From Clostridia bacterium (GTDB taxonomy: Bacteria > Bacillota > Clostridia > TANB77 > UBA1234): 64,000 nt of DNA. The stretch covers positions 1-64,000 of the forward strand of contig CAAFRB010000082.1 of assembly GCA_900765095.1 (NCBI GenBank), written 5' to 3'. The notes under the pieces were generated by a model. It saw only the letters and a program-made list of their open reading frames with translations. It had not been told where the DNA came from and did not search any database. This document shows, one piece after another, positions 52,474 through 60,231 of this stretch (position 1 is its first letter; the number at the start of each line of letters is the position of its first letter). The position numbers and the translations under genes were made by a program.

Positions 52474-53604
52474 TTAATTTAATATTTTAGCTACTAAAGG
52501 TCTTTTTACCTTCATAGCACCGACTGGACAAAATTCTTGACAACAAAAGCATGATATACATTTTTTCCTATCTATATGTGGTCTGTTGTTTTTGAATTCT
52601 ATAGCTTTTGCTGGACATATTTCATAACATTTTTTACATCCAATGCACATCGATTTGTCTAGTTTTGGCGTAGATTTTAAACATTTTGTTATAACCTTTT
52701 TAACTAATTCAGGCTTATCGTCGAATAATATTCCACTATGTACAAGTATGTTGTTATAATCTTTTATTACAAAAGCATCAATATCCTGATTGCAAGATAA
52801 TTTTTTATAGCTGTCAGGTATTAGATTTCTTTTGTATGCAGCTTCAAGTGTTGTTACGTTTTCTTTTTCGAGTCCCATTATTCTTGCACATGCTAAGTCT
52901 AATTTGTATGGATTAGTTGATGCAAGTAATGCACCAATATGTCTTGGAGTGCCTTTTGTTGGACCGTTTCCTTCCATTCCAACAATTGCATCAACAATGC
53001 AAAGCTTTGGCTTGAAATATTCGTTTAAATCGATAAGCATATCTGCAAAATCGGCGTGATTTGGAAATCTAAAGTGATATTCGGATTTTAATGTACCTGG
53101 AATTGTACCAAACAAATTTTTCGTAGCTGCTGACATTCCCATCATTCCATGTGATTTTAATTTGCAAAAGTTTATTATTGCATCTGCATCACTCAAATAT
53201 GATGTGTACTCAAAATCCCTTAGTACTTTGCCTTCTGGAAATGTTGCACTTTTTTTATCGAAATTTTGGTTTAGTTTTCCGCCAAATTTAGTTATTTTTT
53301 CAACTTCGGTAGAAGTATACACTTTGTTTACGAATGCTGGTGTGTATAATCCACCAGGACTATCACCAACTACTACATTAGCTCCTTTTTCAACTAACAT
53401 TTTTACTAACCCACAAAGCAATGAGGGATGTGTAGTTGCGGCTTGTTCTGGTTTCATGAATGTTACTAGGTTTGCTTTTATCACGATATTCATATTTGGT
53501 TTAACCCAATCAAGACCACCTGTTAAGTTGATTAGTGAAGAAAGAGCTTGCTTTACATTTTCTTCTTCGTAGTTTTCACATTTTACGATATTTACGTCAT
53601 GCAT
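52474..53604 (-). CDS. DUF362 protein with two [4Fe-4S] ferredoxin motifs
   Basis: A 376-residue protein; ATG 53604 follows TAGGTGAT. The DUF362 part covers residues 1-300: VIKANLVTFMKPEQAATTHPSLL, VVVGDSPGG, NFCKLKSHGMMGMSAATKNLFG and VDAIVGMEGNGPTKGTP are family blocks. The C-terminal 70 residues hold two clusters, CIGCKKCYEICP and CISCFCCQEFCP. Such proteins are frequent in anaerobes; a redox role is certain only in the sense of the clusters, the substrate is unknown. It is first in an operon with the SPFH gene. Confidence 0.9.
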   Translation of the reverse strand: MHDVNIVKCENYEEENVKQALSSLINLTGGLDWVKPNMNIVIKANLVTFMKPEQAATTHPSLLCGLVKMLVEKGANVVVGDSPGGLYTPAFVNKVYTSTEVEKITKFGGKLNQNFDKKSATFPEGKVLRDFEYTSYLSDADAIINFCKLKSHGMMGMSAATKNLFGTIPGTLKSEYHFRFPNHADFADMLIDLNEYFKPKLCIVDAIVGMEGNGPTKGTPRHIGALLASTNPYKLDLACARIMGLEKENVTTLEAAYKRNLIPDSYKKLSCNQDIDAFVIKDYNNILVHSGILFDDKPELVKKVITKCLKSTPKLDKSMCIGCKKCYEICPAKAIEFKNNRPHIDRKKCISCFCCQEFCPVGAMKVKRPLVAKILN

Positions 53605-53837
53605 ATAATCACCTAAAACAATTATAACACTAATAAATAAAAATAAATAGAAAAATATTAACTTTTCAAATTAATGTTATCATTCAAATTTATAACATTT
53701 GTAGCGGAGCTACAAAGAAGAACTTAAAAAAGGTTAAATAGCAAAAAGTTAATAAAGATGGGATTGCTTATATGTGAGATTTGTTGATTTTTGTTTATTA
53801 GCATGGTATCATTTTTATGAGAAAGGGAAGAAATGCT

Positions 53838-54077
53838 ATGATGAAAAGATTTGTAATTTGGCTGATAAAATTATATAAAAAGATTCCTGGACCATGGCAT
53901 GGCATGTGCAAATATTATCCGACTTGCTCGTCTTATGCCATAGAGGCAATTGAAGAATATGGCTTGATAAAGGGTGGCTGGCTTGCTATTAAGAGGATAT
54001 GTAGATGTAATCCGTTTGCAAGGCCTGGATATGACCCTGTTCCTAAAAAAGATAGGCACATACCTAAAAAGAAATAG
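53838..54077 (+). CDS. yidD: Membrane protein insertion efficiency factor YidD
   Basis: A 79-residue protein. I use ATG 53838 (AAAGGGA about 9 bases upstream); an ATG at 53817 would place that site inside the gene. Family signature: FVIWLIKLYKKIPGPW, CKYYPTCSSYAIEAIEEYG, GGWLAIKRICRCNPF and GYDPVP. YidD is an amphipathic membrane-associated protein helping YidC-dependent insertion. The usual neighbours (rpmH, rnpA, yidC) are absent, so this is a relocated or second copy. A stem GGCACATA/TATGTGCC (54055-54086) spans the stop codon and may serve as a weak terminator. Confidence 0.93.
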   Translation: MMKRFVIWLIKLYKKIPGPWHGMCKYYPTCSSYAIEAIEEYGLIKGGWLAIKRICRCNPFARPGYDPVPKKDRHIPKKK

Positions 54078-54105
54078 ATATGTGCCGTTGGTTATTTGTG
54101 TCATA

Positions 54106-54128
54106 GTCCTCAAAAAGGGGTTGAGGAC
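54106..54128. terminator. Hairpin at the end of the 51-residue ORF
   Basis: GTCCTCAA (54106-54113) pairs with TTGAGGAC (54121-54128), loop AAAGGGG. Neither side has a strong T-run. It overlaps the left inverted repeat at 54126. Confidence 0.45.
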
Positions 54129-54335
54129 AAGTACTTCTGTTTTATGCTAATATTTTTGAACTCAGTATTACGTTGCTTTTGTAAATTCTTAACTCGTTTT
54201 TTATTATTGTATATAAATATTTTTTTGGCGATAAGCCTAGTTTTTTGCGTATTTGGTTTATATTATTTTTATCTAAAATTTTTAATTCATCTTTCATATT
54301 TTACACCTTCTTTATTCATACTAGAAGTACTTGTC
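54126..54335. repeat. 13-bp inverted repeats enclosing a small minus-strand ORF
   Basis: GACAAGTACTTCT (54126-54138) and AGAAGTACTTGTC (54323-54335) are perfect inverted copies 184 bases apart. Each contains the palindrome AAGTACTT. The right copy lies just downstream of the TATAAT of the small ORF, the left copy just after its stop. This could be a mini-transposon end pair or two operator sites. Confidence 0.6.
54142..54297 (-). CDS. Small ORF, 51 residues, HTH-like
   Basis: ATG at 54297 with AAGGTG six bases before it and a promoter-like TTGTTT-N18-TATAAT upstream. The product is basic and helical: it opens MKDELKILDKNNINQIRKKLG and continues LSPKKYLYTIIKNELRIYKS. The stretch NINQIRKKLGLSPKKYLYTII has the spacing of a helix-turn-helix of Xre type (QIRKxLGLSxxxY), though it is too short for the full fold. 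Being enclosed between the two AAGTACTT-containing inverted repeats suggests a self-regulated small DNA-binding protein or the passenger of a tiny mobile element. Could also be spurious. Confidence 0.5.
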   Translation of the reverse strand: MKDELKILDKNNINQIRKKLGLSPKKYLYTIIKNELRIYKSNVILSSKILA

Positions 54336-54342
54336 GTAAGTT

Positions 54343-54372
54343 ATTATATAATGTGAAAATGTTGTTAAACAA
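54343..54372 (-). promoter_or_regulatory. Promoter of the 51-residue ORF
   Basis: On the minus strand TTGTTT (54372-54367), 18-base spacer, TATAAT (54348-54343). Confidence 0.45.
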
Positions 54373-54490
54373 CACATATTAGTAAAACTTTTGTTAATTG
54401 TTTGTAAAAAATGTAAAAATAATAGAAAAAGGATTAATGATGATATATAATTGCAATTAAGAATTTATAGGTTATATAAGGAGATTGAGA

Positions 54491-55600
54491 ATGGTTTATA
54501 TTGATGATATATTAAAAACGGCTATAGATAGAGAAGCTTCAGACGTTCATTTGGTTAGAAAGCTAAAGCCGATGTTGAGAATAAATAGGGAACTTATCAA
54601 ATTGGAAGAATATGATGAATTGACTGATGAGGATATTTTTGATATTTATAGGCATTTTGTTAGTAATGATGAGGTTGATGAAACTTTTAAAAAAGAGAAG
54701 AGATTAGATGTAAATTATGAAATATATAATATGAGGCTTCGTGTAAATGTTTCGTTATCTAATGGCTATCCAGTGTATACAATAAGAATAATAAGGAAAG
54801 AATTGCCTGTGTTTAGGAATTTGAATATACCAGATATCATAAGAAAGATTGCATTGTCACCTCAAGGTATGCTTCTTGTAACAGGTAAGTCTAATACAGG
54901 TAAGAGTACAACATTAAATGCACTTGTTAATGAAATAAATCATACGGCGAACAAAAAAATATTGATGTTGGAAAATCCAGTTGAATATATGCACTTGCCA
55001 GATAAGTCGCTTATTATACAAAAAGAAGTCGGCAAGGGAAGAGATTGCCCAAGCTTCGGAATCGGAGCAACTAATGCTTTAAGAGAAGATTGTGATATTC
55101 TTGTACTAGGAGAGATAAGAGATAGAGAAACTATGGATGCTGCTATTGAGATGGCGGAATCAGGTCACTTAGTTATAGGAACAATGCATACTAGGTCGTG
55201 TTCTGAAACTATTGATAGAATAATAAGTTTTTATGATCCTAATGAGCAGACAACTATAAAGTATATGATTTCTTCGGTTTTAAAAGCTGTAATATCTCAA
55301 AGGCTTTTGAATGGAACTACTAATGGCAACTTAGTTATGATTCCAGAAATTATGATTGTTGATGAGGTTGTTGCATATTTTCTACGCAAAGAAAAATTTA
55401 ATAAAAATGATTTGGAAGATGCGATTCAGACAAGACTTTCTAAAGGTAGTTTAAGTCTTATCAATGCGCTTGCTTATGCAGTCATTAAAGAGAAGATAAC
55501 CTTAGATACTGCAATGCTTCAAATGGACGATGAGGATAAGGAAAGATTATTGAGAACAATAAGAAAATTTGATGGAAAAGAGCTAAATTATTTTAATTAG
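54491..55600 (+). CDS. PilT-like type IV pilus ATPase, orphan
   Basis: A 369-residue secretion-ATPase-family protein; ATG 54491 follows AAGGAG (a TTG six bases earlier is ignored). Features in order: N-terminal AIDREASDVHLVRKLKPMLRIN (the PilT/PilB N domain), Walker A VTGKSNTGKSTT, Asp box ENPVEYMH, Walker B DILVLGEIRDRETMDAAIEMAESGH and His box VIGTMHTRSCSETIDRII. These match PilT, the retraction motor, better than the extension ATPase PilB (no zinc-binding CxxC is present). No pilin, PilB, PilC or PilD gene is nearby, so its partners are elsewhere, or it has another motor role. Confidence 0.88.
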   Translation: MVYIDDILKTAIDREASDVHLVRKLKPMLRINRELIKLEEYDELTDEDIFDIYRHFVSNDEVDETFKKEKRLDVNYEIYNMRLRVNVSLSNGYPVYTIRIIRKELPVFRNLNIPDIIRKIALSPQGMLLVTGKSNTGKSTTLNALVNEINHTANKKILMLENPVEYMHLPDKSLIIQKEVGKGRDCPSFGIGATNALREDCDILVLGEIRDRETMDAAIEMAESGHLVIGTMHTRSCSETIDRIISFYDPNEQTTIKYMISSVLKAVISQRLLNGTTNGNLVMIPEIMIVDEVVAYFLRKEKFNKNDLEDAIQTRLSKGSLSLINALAYAVIKEKITLDTAMLQMDDEDKERLLRTIRKFDGKELNYFN

Positions 55601-55619
55601 TAATATTTAATAAAGCCAC

Positions 55620-55673
55620 AAGAAAGACTGGAAATCAGAGGACTTCGGCCTTTCAATTCTCGAGAGTTTTCGA
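55620..55673 (+). repeat. Dispersed intergenic element, copy C
   Basis: Starts AAGAAAGACTGGAAATC, has GGCCTTTC in the middle and ends GAGAGTTTTCGA (55662-55673), 42 bases from the start. Its hairpin arms AAAGACTGGAA and CTTCGGCCTTT differ from copies A and B but keep partial pairing. Confidence 0.65.
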
Positions 55674-55697
55674 GTTAAAATGAAGAAAATCTATTGT

Positions 55698-55747
55698 ATA
55701 AAAAAGGAGCTTCCATATTAAACAAAAGTTTAATAAAGAAGTTCCTT
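55698..55747 (-). terminator. Terminator of the Cys-rich 229-residue gene
   Basis: AAGGAGCTTC (55704-55713) pairs with GAAGTTCCTT (55738-55747), with TTAAAC/GTTTAA inside. On the minus strand the stem ends in TTTTTTATAC. Confidence 0.8.
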
Positions 55748-55756
55748 GTTTAGGGA

Positions 55757-56446
55757 TTACCAATATTCATTTGGTCCCTTTTTGTTCCTCTTGATAGTAA
55801 CACTATCAAAAAGTAGCTCAATTGTGGAGCGAATTAGTTCGCTTCGTTCCATAGGAGGTAGCTCTTTCCTGGGCCGGTAGTTTTCAAACTTATTGCATTT
55901 GAAAACATAAAGCTCTGTCCCGTTTTCGATGTTGAAAAGTTCTACGCCTTCATTGATGAAAGTGTACTTTTCAATCATCTTCAGGCTCATGAAGTATTCC
56001 TTCAAAAGTTCCTGATTAGAAAGAATCTCCTGTGGCAGGCTGCCAGCAGGAAGCCATGTGTTACGGACTTTACCACATCCGCCATCATCGTCGCAGGCAG
56101 CACTGCAATGTTCACACATTGCACATTTGTGAGTACCCCACGTACTATTGACGTGGAACTTTTTCGGAATCCTTCCGACGAAAAGCTTATCGTCAATTTT
56201 ATATATGAGGAGTGCACATTTGTGCTGAGAATCTTTGATGATTTCCCAGCGCATCTTTAGTAATTGAACCATTGTTACTTCCTTTAAGAAAGTAACTTCG
56301 TCAGGGCTCCCTTGGCTCTGGACTATGAGTGCTCCATTAGGATACGCTTTATCCCACCGCTTGAAAACGACAGTTTTCTTGGTCCTATGGGCAGTAGTCG
56401 TTTTGACGCTACTCCTCTTGGCCTTACTAGAAATATGATTTTCCAA
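55757..56446 (-). CDS. Hypothetical Cys-rich protein of divergent base composition
   Basis: A 229-residue protein starting at TTG 56446, supported by AGGAGG eight bases upstream. The N-terminal 30 residues are basic. Residues about 95-125 contain a Cys cluster, HKCAMCEHCSAACDDDGGCG, suggesting a metal site. The middle has LLIYKIDDKLFVGRIPKKF and the end is ELIRSTIELLFDSVTIKRNKKG. I recognise no family. Base composition is near 45-50% G+C in parts, well above its surroundings. It shares this, its minus orientation and a nearby location with the ClpX-like gene at 49.3 kb, suggesting a common foreign source. Role unknown. Confidence 0.7.
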   Translation of the reverse strand: MENHISSKAKRSSVKTTTAHRTKKTVVFKRWDKAYPNGALIVQSQGSPDEVTFLKEVTMVQLLKMRWEIIKDSQHKCALLIYKIDDKLFVGRIPKKFHVNSTWGTHKCAMCEHCSAACDDDGGCGKVRNTWLPAGSLPQEILSNQELLKEYFMSLKMIEKYTFINEGVELFNIENGTELYVFKCNKFENYRPRKELPPMERSELIRSTIELLFDSVTIKRNKKGPNEYW

Positions 56447-56468
56447 TGTTGTGCCCTCCTATACTATA

Positions 56469-56499
56469 ATTATAGTTTGGTACTTAGTCAGTTTGTCAA
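56469..56499 (-). promoter_or_regulatory. Promoter of the Cys-rich gene
   Basis: On the minus strand TTGACA (56499-56494), 19-base spacer, TATAAT (56474-56469). Spacer is longer than ideal. ACTATAATTATAGT around the -10 is a perfect palindrome. Confidence 0.5.
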
Positions 56500-56675
56500 C
56501 CTACGTAATTATAACATATTATGTAAATTGTTTCAAGCTATTGGTATAAAATTTTAATTAATATTTTTATTATTCAACCGTTTATTTTTGGCTACTTTGA
56601 GTAGTGAAGCTTAATTAAGCTCCGTTATGAATCTTTGTAGGCTTTAATAATAAGTTAAATGGTAATTTATATTTA

Positions 56676-57320
56676 TTATTTATGTTCGTTTCCTAGCAAT
56701 GTTACAGGTAAAGAGAAGAGTATGCTTCCTGCAGGTGAGTTATTTCCTGTTTTTTGCATTATCGCTTTCATTATATCATCTCTTTTTTCACGTTCGGTTA
56801 CTATAAAAATCATTTCTTTTTCAGCACCAATTGTAACACCAAAAAATGTTTCTGAATCCCCAACGCCGGTACCACGAGCGTGTATGACTGTGCCGCCAGG
56901 AGCACCAGCTTCTCTGGCGATTTGCATCACATTTTCAACGTAGCCACGATTTGTTATTATTAATATTAGTTCGTCTTTGAATTTATAATTGGTAGGTGTT
57001 TTATTATCTTTCACGTTTTCTTGAATATTTCTTTCCAAATGTTCCATTGTATTTTTACCTCCTATACTAGAAACTGGAATTGCAAATGAGTAGTAATCGT
57101 TAAGTTGTTTCTTTATGAGTTTTGAAATTGCGAATGCATCGTCGATTTGCAAAAAGCTGAATGTGACGCATCTTTCTTTTTCATCTATTCCGAGATAGTT
57201 TAACATTGAATCTGTTGCAGTTCCTTTTCCATATCTTCCAAGTGTTATTGGTACACCATGGTCGTTGAAGAATGATATCATTTTTTCACTATTTTTTCTA
57301 TTTACAATACTTATCATCAT
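56676..57320 (-). CDS. Tandem PII-like signalling protein
   Basis: A protein of about 214 residues. Start taken at ATG 57320, two bases after the DUF1538 stop; no strong ribosome site, so translation is probably coupled. It contains two PII-like ferredoxin folds: residues 1-95 (MMISIVNRKN..KMISFFNDHGVPITLGRYGKGTA) and 125-214 (ELILIITNRGYVENVMQIAREAGAPGGTVIHARGTG..FFGVTIGAEKEMIFIV). The second half has GGTVIHARGTG, which matches PII nucleotide-binding loops; the first is more diverged. PII-type proteins bind adenine nucleotides and control transporters. Coupling to a DUF1538 membrane protein suggests it regulates that transporter. Confidence 0.85.
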   Translation of the reverse strand: MMISIVNRKNSEKMISFFNDHGVPITLGRYGKGTATDSMLNYLGIDEKERCVTFSFLQIDDAFAISKLIKKQLNDYYSFAIPVSSIGGKNTMEHLERNIQENVKDNKTPTNYKFKDELILIITNRGYVENVMQIAREAGAPGGTVIHARGTGVGDSETFFGVTIGAEKEMIFIVTEREKRDDIMKAIMQKTGNNSPAGSILFSLPVTLLGNEHK

Positions 57321-57322
57321 AA

Positions 57323-58852
57323 CTAATTTAAGCAATTTTCCCACTTCCAATCTATATCAATGATTTTTTCTTCGTTACTTACAGACAATACTTTTTGAGA
57401 TTTCTTTAGTTTGATTTTGTAGATTAATCCGCTTATTTGAATTGATATTAATGGAGTCATAGCGACTAATGCTACGACGCCAAAAGCGTCTGTTAATACA
57501 TTTCCACCTAATGAAGTGCATATTCCTATTGAAAATGGTATAAGAAAAGTGGTTGTTACTGGTCCTGTAGCAACTCCACCCGAGTCGAATGCTATTGATG
57601 TGAAAATTTTAGGCGTGAATAATGATAATATTAGAGCAATAGCATATCCAGGGATTAAGAAGTACATTATAGAAATTCCTGTTAGCACTCTTAGCATTGA
57701 TAACCCTACTGCTAGGGCTATGCTTATTGATAAATTGAATTTCATTGCCTTTTCTGGTATTGCACCGTCAGTTATATCACTTATTTGTTTTATTAGTATT
57801 ATTACCGCAGGTTCGGCGATTACTATATAGTATCCGATTAACATTCCTATAGGAATGACTATCCAATTATAACTTAAATTTGCAATTTCAGTTCCTATTA
57901 AGTAGCCAGCTGGTAAGAATCCAACGTTGACGCCTGTCAAAAATAGCACTAAACCAATAAATGTGTATAGTGAACCGATAATAATTTTAAGCAATTCTTT
58001 TTTAGGTAGTTTTAATGCTATTGTTTGATAAATAAGAAAGAATACAATTATAGGCAATAGTGCTAGAGCCACTTCTTTTAAGTATGTAGGAATTATTTCT
58101 ATAAATATTTTTGCTATTTCTATTGAGTTGTTGTGCGTTTCAAAAGAATATACCGAGTAAGATACATCACTTATATTGTATATTAGTCCTAGTATAAGGA
58201 CTGTAATTATTGGTCCAATTGAGCATAATGCAACTAGTCCAAAACTATCATTTTCAGAATCTTTATTTCCACGAATTGATGCTGCACCAACTCCAAGTGC
58301 TATTATGAATGGAACTGTAATTGGCCCTGTTGTTACTCCACCTGAGTCAAAAGCTATTGACCAGAACTCTTTTGGTACAAAACTTGCGAGTATGAATGTT
58401 ATAATGTAAAAGATAAAGAGTAGATAAGAAATATTGATTTTAAAAACAATTCTTAAAAAGGCGATAACTAAAAATATGCCAACTCCAACTGAAACAGCCA
58501 ATATCGTGATATTTTCTGGAATAGCAGATATTTGCGATGCTAGTATTTTTAAGTCTGGTTCGGCGAGAGTTATGATTGTTCCAAGTATAAACAGTATAAT
58601 AAAAATAGAAAGAATATTTTTATTTTTGGCAATACTTGCACCGATTCTTTCACCAATTACAGACATAGATACTTCGGCACCTAGTGTAAAAAGTCCCATG
58701 CCAATTATTAGCATGATTGTGCCTATAAAAAATAAAGAAACTACATCTGCTGGTAATGACGTTATTGTAAAGGATAATGCCAAAATAATAAGTGAAATAG
58801 GCAGAATTGAAGATAATGATTCTTTGATCTTTTGCTTGATTTTTTCGTTCAA
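57323..58852 (-). CDS. DUF1538 membrane protein (predicted PII-controlled transporter)
   Basis: A 509-residue protein starting at TTG 58852 (AGGAG nine bases upstream). About 12-14 membrane helices arranged as two related halves: FWSIAFDSGGVTTGPITVPFIIALGVG and IAFDSGGVATGPVTTTFLIPFSIG are clearly internal repeats, with IGERIGASIAKN and EIANLSYNWIVIP between. The SGG-x-TTGP motif in each half probably lines the substrate path. DUF1538 genes are usually paired with PII-like genes, as here; the substrate is unknown. Confidence 0.9.
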   Translation of the reverse strand: MNEKIKQKIKESLSSILPISLIILALSFTITSLPADVVSLFFIGTIMLIIGMGLFTLGAEVSMSVIGERIGASIAKNKNILSIFIILFILGTIITLAEPDLKILASQISAIPENITILAVSVGVGIFLVIAFLRIVFKINISYLLFIFYIITFILASFVPKEFWSIAFDSGGVTTGPITVPFIIALGVGAASIRGNKDSENDSFGLVALCSIGPIITVLILGLIYNISDVSYSVYSFETHNNSIEIAKIFIEIIPTYLKEVALALLPIIVFFLIYQTIALKLPKKELLKIIIGSLYTFIGLVLFLTGVNVGFLPAGYLIGTEIANLSYNWIVIPIGMLIGYYIVIAEPAVIILIKQISDITDGAIPEKAMKFNLSISIALAVGLSMLRVLTGISIMYFLIPGYAIALILSLFTPKIFTSIAFDSGGVATGPVTTTFLIPFSIGICTSLGGNVLTDAFGVVALVAMTPLISIQISGLIYKIKLKKSQKVLSVSNEEKIIDIDWKWENCLN

Positions 58853-59035
58853 TTTTTAACACTCCTATCTATATGAATTTTACAAAAATAGTATAACATT
58901 CATCTTAGAAATAATAAAGAAAAAATATTGATGTGTCTGTGGAAACCGTGAGTTTTACGACTTTAGTTGAAATTGAGGTTCTATAAATTTAGTTTTGGTG
59001 ATAAACTCAAACTATTGGCGAAGAGATGTAAAAGA

Positions 59036-59066
59036 AACCCTAGCAATCATTTAGATTACTAGGGTT
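59036..59066 (-). terminator. Terminator of the tRNA transcript
   Basis: AACCCTAGCAATC (59036-59048) pairs with GATTACTAGGGTT (59054-59066). On the minus strand it is followed by TCTTTTAC, just after tRNA-Gly. Confidence 0.8.
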
Positions 59067-59077
59067 CCCTTTGCTTG

Positions 59078-59153
59078 TGGAGCGGGAAACGGGGCTCAAA
59101 CCCGCGACCTTCGCCTTGGCAAGGCGACGCTCTATCAACTGAGCTACTCCCGC
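59078..59153 (-). tRNA. tRNA-Gly(GCC) with A19-U56 variant
   Basis: Cloverleaf with anticodon GCC, 76 bases including encoded CCA (TCCA end). Acceptor GCGGGAG pairs with TTCCCGC with one G-U. The D-loop reads AGTTGATA where nearly all tRNAs have AGTTGGTA (G19 to A19) and the T-loop reads TTTGAGC where TTCGAGC is usual (C56 to U56). The two changes restore the 19-56 tertiary pair as A-U. Co-transcribed with the tRNA-Cys upstream. Confidence 0.92.
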
Positions 59154-59223
59154 ATGTCAATATAACATTAAGTATATTACACTACAAATTTAAAATAGTC
59201 AATACTTTTTTTATAAAATTACT

Positions 59224-59297
59224 TGGAGGCGCCAATCAGATTTGAACTGATGATCAGGCTTTTGCAGAGCCGTGCCTTACCACTTGGCTATGGCGCC
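59224..59297 (-). tRNA. tRNA-Cys(GCA)
   Basis: Cloverleaf with GGCGCC acceptor, anticodon GCA in CTCTGCAAAAG, T-loop TTCAAAT and encoded CCA; 74 bases. D-loop AAGTGGTAA has the normal GG. It is the sensor that a Cys-codon leader (37.06 kb) would respond to through its charging level. Confidence 0.95.
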
Positions 59298-59309
59298 TTT
59301 AGCTTTCTC

Positions 59310-59338
59310 ATTATAATTTATATTAGATAATATGTCAA
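59310..59338 (-). promoter_or_regulatory. Promoter of the tRNA-Cys/tRNA-Gly transcript
   Basis: On the minus strand TTGACA (59338-59333), 17-base spacer, TATAAT (59315-59310): perfect consensus, 12 bases before tRNA-Cys. Confidence 0.9.
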
Positions 59339-59480
59339 TGATTTTGAAAAAATTCGCAAAATTTAATTTTGGCTAAGTTTACCATTTGATTTAATAATTC
59401 ATGGAGATTAATTTGAAATGATATTGTCTATAATAACATTACGCTACTATTAAATAAATATTACAAATTAGTTACAATTA

Positions 59481-59509
59481 TTGAAAATTTAAGTGCTTGC
59501 ATATAAAAT
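59481..59509 (+). promoter_or_regulatory. Candidate promoter of the second SLH gene
   Basis: TTGAAA, 17-base spacer, TAAAAT (59504-59509), about 70 bases before the ATG. Confidence 0.4.
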
Positions 59510-59577
59510 AAACGCATAGTGAAGGGAAACTTTTACAATCACGTTTGACAATGATTTCTGTAAATGAGAGGTGACTT

Positions 59578-60231
59578 ATGAAGAATTACTTTAAAACTTT
59601 TTTGATTGCTTTTATAGCTATAATTGCTACAGTCGCAGTTTGCTATGCGGCTGAATATAAATATAGTGATTTGACTTGGATTACTAAAGATAGACAAGGC
59701 AGAGAGATTGTCAATGTGCATGCTGCTACAAGAGAGATTACGCAAGCTACAGATATTAATGTTATGGATGGATATCCAGATGGTACGTTTAGACCAGACG
59801 AACCTATAAAAAGATGTGAATTTATAAAGATGCTTATTGGGCTTGCTACTAATAGAACTTTTGATTTTGGAAGTGTTGATTCAAAGTATAATACATGGTA
59901 TGGCCCTTATGTAACAGTTGCAGAGATGCAAGGAATTATAGAAAAAGAACAATACACTGAAAAAGAGCTAGAGGAGCCAATAACTAGACTTGAAATGATT
60001 CTTATGCTTGCTAAAACGCAGATTAAGATGAAAGGAATTAAGCAAAGCCAACTAGGCAAACTAGTATATACAGATATAGATAGTCTTACACAAGATGAAA
60101 AAGATTTAGTATTACATGCTGCACAGTATGATTTACTGGAAGGAATGAAAGATGGTTCGGTAAAATTATTAGAACCTAATAAGAACCTTACTAGAGGCGA
60201 AGCTGCAATAGCATTAATGAGAATCTATTGA
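59578..60231 (+). CDS. SLH-domain surface protein
   Basis: A 217-residue exported protein; ATG follows GAGAGGTG. Signal peptide about 1-25 (FLIAFIAIIATVAVCYA). SLH-type units: INVMDGYPDGTFRPDEPIKRCEFIKML, a middle unit TWYGPYVTVAEMQGIIE..ITRLEMILMLAK, and YDLLEGMKDGSVKLLEPNKNLTRGEAAIALM. An inserted segment (WITKDRQGREIVNVHAATREITQ) distinguishes it from the SLH protein at 19.0 kb, to which it is otherwise similar in size and layout. It should bind wall polymer. Stands alone and is followed by a long degenerate tandem repeat. Confidence 0.92.
   Translation: MKNYFKTFLIAFIAIIATVAVCYAAEYKYSDLTWITKDRQGREIVNVHAATREITQATDINVMDGYPDGTFRPDEPIKRCEFIKMLIGLATNRTFDFGSVDSKYNTWYGPYVTVAEMQGIIEKEQYTEKELEEPITRLEMILMLAKTQIKMKGIKQSQLGKLVYTDIDSLTQDEKDLVLHAAQYDLLEGMKDGSVKLLEPNKNLTRGEAAIALMRIY

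Noticed and set aside
54055..54086. Stem at the yidD stop codon as a strong terminator
   Set aside because: Eight-bp stem but no T-run; noted only as weak.
54096..54356. Plus-strand ORF of 86 codons, hydrophobic
   Set aside because: Opposite strand to the better-supported 51-residue ORF; no ribosome site; the product is what an A/T-rich antisense strand gives.
56608..56621. Palindrome AGCTTAATTAAGCT
   Set aside because: Perfect but short and A/T-rich, single occurrence, no clear gene to control.
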